DNA of 20,142 bases from an uncultured Actinomyces sp. (GTDB lineage: Bacteria; Actinomycetota; Actinomycetes; Actinomycetales; Actinomycetaceae): assembly GCA_902373545.1 (NCBI GenBank), contig CABKMZ010000034.1:1-20142 (forward strand), in the 5' to 3' direction. The notes below the pieces were generated by a model. That model searched no databases. It saw only the letters and a list, made by a program, of their open reading frames with translations, and was not told the DNA's origin. This document shows positions 14,625 to 20,142 of this stretch, piece by piece. The translations under genes and the position numbers were made by a program. Numbering within the stretch: position 1 is the first letter of the stretch; each line of letters opens with the position of its first letter.

Positions 14625-15440
14625 TCAGGAAGCCGTTTCGGCCAGCTGTGCCAGGACGGTGTTGCGCACGTACGCCGCGTCGCGGAAGCCGGGGATGTAG
14701 GCCTTGTTGATGAACAACGTGGGCGTGCCCGTGATTCCGGCCTGGTGCGCCTGCTCCTTCGCGGAGGAGACCTTGGTGACGGTCAGCGGATCGCGCATGG
14801 TCGCGCGGAACTTGTCCAGGTCGGGTACGCCGGCCTTGGCCGCGAAGTCAACGAGGGACTGCTCGGAGTACTGGGGGTGCCCGGTCGGGTCGGCGGCCGC
14901 GTACACGGCGTCGTGGAATTCCCAGAACTTGCCCTGCTCGCCAGCGGCGATGCCCGCCTGGGCCGCCAGGGGAGAAGAGTCGGTGATCTGCGCGAGGTCG
15001 TACCACTCGACGCGCAGCGTGCCGTCTGCGACCAGGTCCGCCAGCTCAGGGTCGATCTCCTGGGCGAACTTCGTGCAGTAGGGGCAGGCGAAGTCGGAGA
15101 AGACGACCATGGTGACGGGCGCGTTGACGTCGCCCTTGGCCTGCGGGTCGGCCGCGTCGTGACGCACGAACGACTCCATGATGGCCAGGTTGTTCGGGTT
15201 CGTTTGGCTCGGCTCGGCGTTCGTCTCGTCGGCGGGCAGCTGCGCGGAGGCGCTGGCAGCCGGGGTCGCCTGGCTCGCGGGCGAGGTGGAGGAGAGCTGG
15301 ACGCCCATCCACACGCACGCGCCCGCCAGCAGGGCGGTGATCGGTGCGGTGACCATGAACAGGGTCTTGTAGATGTTGGTGTCCTGCTCGGCGGTGGTCT
15401 TCTTGGTCGTTGACGAGGCCGTTGAATCGTTGGCGGTCAT
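14625..15440 (-). CDS. Membrane-anchored DsbA-family thioredoxin-fold oxidoreductase
   Basis: This 271-aa protein has a short cytoplasmic N-terminus, one membrane helix (about 27-49), and a Ser/Ala/Pro/Thr-rich linker (50-85). An extracytoplasmic DsbA-type domain follows, with the redox motif CPYC (C119, C122) after MVVFSDFA and the cis-proline loop TGTPTLFIN near the C-terminus. Such proteins introduce or shuffle disulphides in exported proteins. CPYC differs from the classical CPHC but is common in actinobacterial DsbA-like proteins. I chose ATG 15440 because GGGAGGA precedes it closely; the longer open frame upstream overlaps the whiB terminator. The gene lies downstream of and co-directional with whiB but is separated from it by a strong terminator. 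No VKOR or DsbB partner is in the window. Confidence 0.9.
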   Translation of the reverse strand: MTANDSTASSTTKKTTAEQDTNIYKTLFMVTAPITALLAGACVWMGVQLSSTSPASQATPAASASAQLPADETNAEPSQTNPNNLAIMESFVRHDAADPQAKGDVNAPVTMVVFSDFACPYCTKFAQEIDPELADLVADGTLRVEWYDLAQITDSSPLAAQAGIAAGEQGKFWEFHDAVYAAADPTGHPQYSEQSLVDFAAKAGVPDLDKFRATMRDPLTVTKVSSAKEQAHQAGITGTPTLFINKAYIPGFRDAAYVRNTVLAQLAETAS

Positions 15441-15490
15441 GCGTCCTCCCGGGGAACGTCGGTCGTGATGGCGGGCGATGTCTGGACAGT

Positions 15491-15525
15491 AAAATGGTGC
15501 GGCATCGCGGGGGCGATGCCGCACC
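15491..15525 (-). terminator. Rho-independent terminator of whiB
   Basis: A perfect 13-bp stem (15496-15508 with 15513-15525) with a four-base loop lies 17 bp after the whiB stop on the minus strand. It is followed there by ATTTTA, giving the expected U-tract. Confidence 0.85.
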
Positions 15526-15542
15526 GGCAGTTCGGTTGAGCG

Positions 15543-15839
15543 TTAGGACACGCGACGTCCGCGTCCGGAGGAGCGGATCTCTTCGCGTCGTTCTTCCTCG
15601 GTCATTCCACCCCAGATGCCGTAGGGCTCCTGGGCGGCCAGAGCGTAGGACCGGCACTGCTCGATTACCGGGCAGGTCGCGCAGATCGCCTTGGCGTTAG
15701 CCGCGCGGCGACGGCGCGTCGAGCCGCGCTCACCCTCGGGGTGGAAGAACAGCTCGGTGTCCAGGTCTCGGCACGCCGCTTCGTACTGCCATTCCCACGC
15801 GTCGATCATGGGTCCGGGCAGACGGGAGACGTCAGTCAT
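15543..15839 (-). CDS. whiB3: WhiB3/WhiD-type iron-sulphur transcriptional regulator
   Basis: WhiB-like proteins bind a [4Fe-4S] cluster and regulate transcription, usually through the principal sigma factor, in response to redox or NO. The 98-aa protein has the four cluster cysteines C23, C53, C56 and C62 (C-x29-C-x2-C-x5-C), the turn GIWGG (74-78), and a basic C-terminal tail (SSGRGRRVS) for DNA binding. It resembles WhiB3/WhiD most: LPGP near the N-terminus, WEWQ, FFHPEGERG at 31-39 and EPYGIWGG are signatures of that subgroup rather than of WhiB1 or WhiB2. AAGGAGG precedes the ATG with ideal spacing. Upstream are a hairpin in the leader and a TTGAAT-N18-TATCCT promoter. M. tuberculosis WhiB3 controls redox-linked lipid metabolism and Streptomyces WhiD acts in sporulation; the role here is unknown. 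Confidence 0.94.
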   Translation of the reverse strand: MTDVSRLPGPMIDAWEWQYEAACRDLDTELFFHPEGERGSTRRRRAANAKAICATCPVIEQCRSYALAAQEPYGIWGGMTEEERREEIRSSGRGRRVS

Positions 15840-15862
15840 TGGGTGCCTCCTTCTTGTCTGTC

Positions 15863-15881
15863 GTGCCGACACTTTCGGCAC
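15863..15881 (-). repeat. Inverted repeat in the whiB 5' leader
   Basis: GTGCCGA (15863-15869) is perfectly mirrored by TCGGCAC (15875-15881) around a 5-nt centre. TCGTG/CACGA at the outer edges (15861-15865, 15881-15885) offers an alternative register. It lies between the predicted whiB transcription start and its ribosome binding site, so it could be a protein operator or an RNA hairpin. Confidence 0.6.
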
Positions 15882-15893
15882 ACGATGTCCGCA

Positions 15894-15923
15894 AGGATAG
15901 ACACTTGTGCGGTAGTTATTCAA
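15894..15923 (-). promoter_or_regulatory. Predicted whiB promoter
   Basis: On the minus strand, TTGAAT (15918-15923) and TATCCT (15894-15899) are separated by 18 bp, each matching 4 of 6 consensus positions. Transcription would start near 15887, giving a leader of about 48 nt that contains the 15863-15881 hairpin. Confidence 0.55.
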
Positions 15924-16038
15924 GGCCCTTTTTGGAACTATGAGCCAGTTCTCATGCTGGCAAGGTCTGGGCGGTGAAAATGCAGATGAAACCGTGGTGG
16001 CGATTATGAACGAACAATGAACAACTTTTTGAATAACT
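15914..16038. repeat. Inverted 10-bp motif TTGAATAACT at both ends of the whiB-merR intergenic region
   Basis: AGTTATTCAA at 15914-15923 and TTGAATAACT at 16029-16038 are exact reverse complements, facing outward toward whiB and the MerR-type gene respectively. The first copy contains the predicted whiB -35. The DNA between is AT-rich for this genome. It also holds a short palindrome ATGAG-N6-CTCAT (15940-15955) and a twofold ATGAAC repeat with an 11-bp period (16006-16011, 16017-16022). No further gene is evident here. Confidence 0.6.
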
Positions 16039-16129
16039 TTGAGATGCTTGACGCATAGCTTCCTGTGGCGCTCACGCGCACAACCGGCAAGAATCAATAG
16101 GGAACAACGGCGAAGGGAGAGGAGCAGTC

Positions 16130-17050
16130 ATGCCTCGAGCGATTCTGACGCACGCTGCGCACGCCGACCGTTCCCGCACCGTGTCCTCCGTCGCCGACGA
16201 ACTCGGCGTCTCCGCCTCCACGCTGCGCACCTGGGAACGCCGCTACGGCCTCGGCCCCGCCCAACACGAGGCAGGATCGCGGCGCCGCTACCAACCCGAA
16301 GACGTTGAGCGCCTGCGCGCAATGGTCAACCACGTCCACGCCGGGCTCCCTGCCGCCGAGGCCGCCAAGCGCGCCCTCTCCGAGCTCTCAACCCGCCCCA
16401 GCACCGGGCCCATCAGCGCCGCCCAGCTGCGCGCCGTCGTCCTGGCCGATGATTTCCCCCGCCTCGAGGAAGCGCTCGAAGCCGCCGTCGCCAGCCACGG
16501 CCTCGTCCATACCTGGTCGCGCTATGTGGAGCCCACGCTCAAATCCCTGCGCGCCACCCCGGCGGGCGACCCCGTGGGATGCACGCCCGCGCTCATGCTG
16601 CTCAACGCCTTCCAGCGCGTGTGCCGATCCGTCCACCTCTCACGCCCCGCCCGCTCCCTCGTGGGAGGGGACCGCGTCGCCCTCATCTGCGACACCCTCC
16701 ACGAGACCCCCGCCCAAGTCATCGGCGTCGCCCTGGCCTGGTACGGGTGCGACGTGCGCCTGCTGTCCAGCGACAACTACGGGGGTGTGGGGGCCGCGGA
16801 CCGATTCCGTGAATACGTGCGCGGCGGCGTCCCCGCGCTCACCGTCGTGCTCGGCTGCGGGCCCGCCTGCGCCGACACCGTCCGCGAACTCAACGCTCGC
16901 TACGGCGGCCCCACGATCATCGTCGGCACCGACGCCCCCGACGTCCTGGCCGCCCACGTGCAACGGGTGCGCACGATCAGCGCCTGCGTCGAAGAAGCCC
17001 TCGCGCTCCTGGCCCCCCAAGCAGACCTCCAGCTCGTCGGCCGTTCCTGA
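16130..17050 (+). CDS. MerR-type regulator with degenerate cobalamin-binding-like C-terminal domain
   Basis: This 306-aa protein has an N-terminal MerR winged helix-turn-helix (about 17-66). The recognition segment is TLRTWERRYGL (31-41), and GSRRRYQPEDVERL (49-62) is the wing. A helical middle domain (about 95-170) and a Rossmann-like domain (about 178-300) follow, in the order seen in CarH/LitR-type B12 photoreceptor regulators. The cobalamin motif D/E-x-H-x-x-G appears as TLHETP (His191). The His is kept, but the acid two residues before and the Gly after are not, and the middle domain lacks the usual W and EH residues. So cobalamin binding is doubtful. AAGGGAGAGGAG before ATG 16130 is a strong ribosome binding site. 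A hairpin follows the stop. Autoregulation or control of the divergent whiB is possible but unproven. Confidence 0.85.
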   Translation: MPRAILTHAAHADRSRTVSSVADELGVSASTLRTWERRYGLGPAQHEAGSRRRYQPEDVERLRAMVNHVHAGLPAAEAAKRALSELSTRPSTGPISAAQLRAVVLADDFPRLEEALEAAVASHGLVHTWSRYVEPTLKSLRATPAGDPVGCTPALMLLNAFQRVCRSVHLSRPARSLVGGDRVALICDTLHETPAQVIGVALAWYGCDVRLLSSDNYGGVGAADRFREYVRGGVPALTVVLGCGPACADTVRELNARYGGPTIIVGTDAPDVLAAHVQRVRTISACVEEALALLAPQADLQLVGRS

Positions 17051-17081
17051 CCATTCACGAGGCATGGGTTCCTCTCATTTG

Positions 17082-17107
17082 ACGACGATCCCACGCGGGG
17101 CCGTCGT
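17082..17107 (+). terminator. Hairpin after the MerR-type gene
   Basis: ACGACG (17082-17087) pairs with CGTCGT (17102-17107). Inside, CCC (17090-17092) pairs with GGG (17097-17099) around an ACGC loop, with an imperfect AT/GC step between. There is no T-run after it, so it may be a weak terminator or an RNA structure 31 nt past the stop. Confidence 0.45.
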
Positions 17108-17133
17108 TCATGCCAACAGCGCTGGTCAGGTGA

Positions 17134-17139
17134 TACCGT
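17134..17139 (+). promoter_or_regulatory. Candidate -10 box for the AGE-fold gene
   Basis: TACCGT fits TANNNT and is preceded by TGA. It lies 27 nt before the ATG, leaving room for a short leader with the ribosome binding site GGCAGGAGA (17152-17160). No good -35 is visible. Confidence 0.3.
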
Positions 17140-17166
17140 GAGAGTACGTACGGCAGGAGAACAGTC

Positions 17167-20099
<2,933 letters not shown>

Positions 20100-20142
20100 T
20101 CGCAGGTCGAGCGTTCGGAACGGGCGGGAGCAGCCGGTGGGT

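Noticed and set aside
15543..16097. Upstream-extended whiB frame (184 codons)
   Set aside because: The WhiB3-like sequence begins at MTDVSRLPGP, with an ideal AAGGAGG before that ATG. The extension crosses the predicted promoter.
15840..16129. Possible small RNA or riboswitch in the whiB-merR intergenic region
   Set aside because: Apart from the short repeats described, I see no conserved riboswitch core or terminator-like hairpin with a T-run that would define an RNA gene.

Overview
The window is about 20 kb of high-GC DNA with the hallmarks of an actinobacterium. It carries a WhiB-family iron-sulphur regulator, a three-subunit SdhCAB of the b558 type, an HrcA/CIRCE-type operator in front of groES, and several start codons placed 6-7 nt after a TANNNT box, as expected for leaderless mRNAs. 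The gene content suggests a member of the Actinomycetaceae (Actinomyces/Schaalia type); that placement is inference from memory of the families. I see no IS elements, prophage genes, CRISPR arrays, tRNAs or rRNAs. This looks like ordinary chromosome, densely coded on both strands.

Region 1 (1-7036, + strand): tsaE, tsaB and rimI run head to tail after what may be the last codons of alr. The tRNA t6A partner tsaD is separated from them by sdhCAB (succinate:quinone oxidoreductase) and an unrecognised two-helix membrane protein of 79 aa. A perfect 15-bp terminator hairpin follows sdhB, and another GC-rich hairpin precedes tsaD.

Region 2 (7052-13958, - strand): a two-gene operon encodes an MprF-like aminoacyl-phospholipid synthase and a membrane-anchored Ser-hydrolase. 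The synthase's N-terminal membrane half looks rhomboid-like. Together they may form a lipid aminoacylation/deacylation pair. Two further - strand genes follow: a YbdK-type carboxylate-amine (glutamate-cysteine) ligase and a THUMP-like SAM methyltransferase.

Region 3 (13959-15839): groES stands alone without groEL and has a textbook CIRCE operator overlapping its promoter. It faces a membrane-anchored DsbA-like thioredoxin protein and a WhiB3/WhiD-type regulator, both on the - strand. Clear terminators sit between the units.

Region 4 (15840-20142, + strand): an AT-rich 290-bp divergent intergenic region leads into a MerR-type regulator with a degenerate cobalamin-binding-like domain. Next comes a protein of the AGE/YihS isomerase fold in which the expected catalytic histidines are not visible, then guaB (IMP dehydrogenase), apparently leaderless.

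The most promising places for something new are the rhomboid-like/MprF-like synthase with its coupled esterase, the AGE-fold putative pseudoenzyme, and the degenerate CarH-like regulator whose upstream region shares a 10-bp motif with the divergent whiB promoter. None is proven to be a new system from sequence alone.
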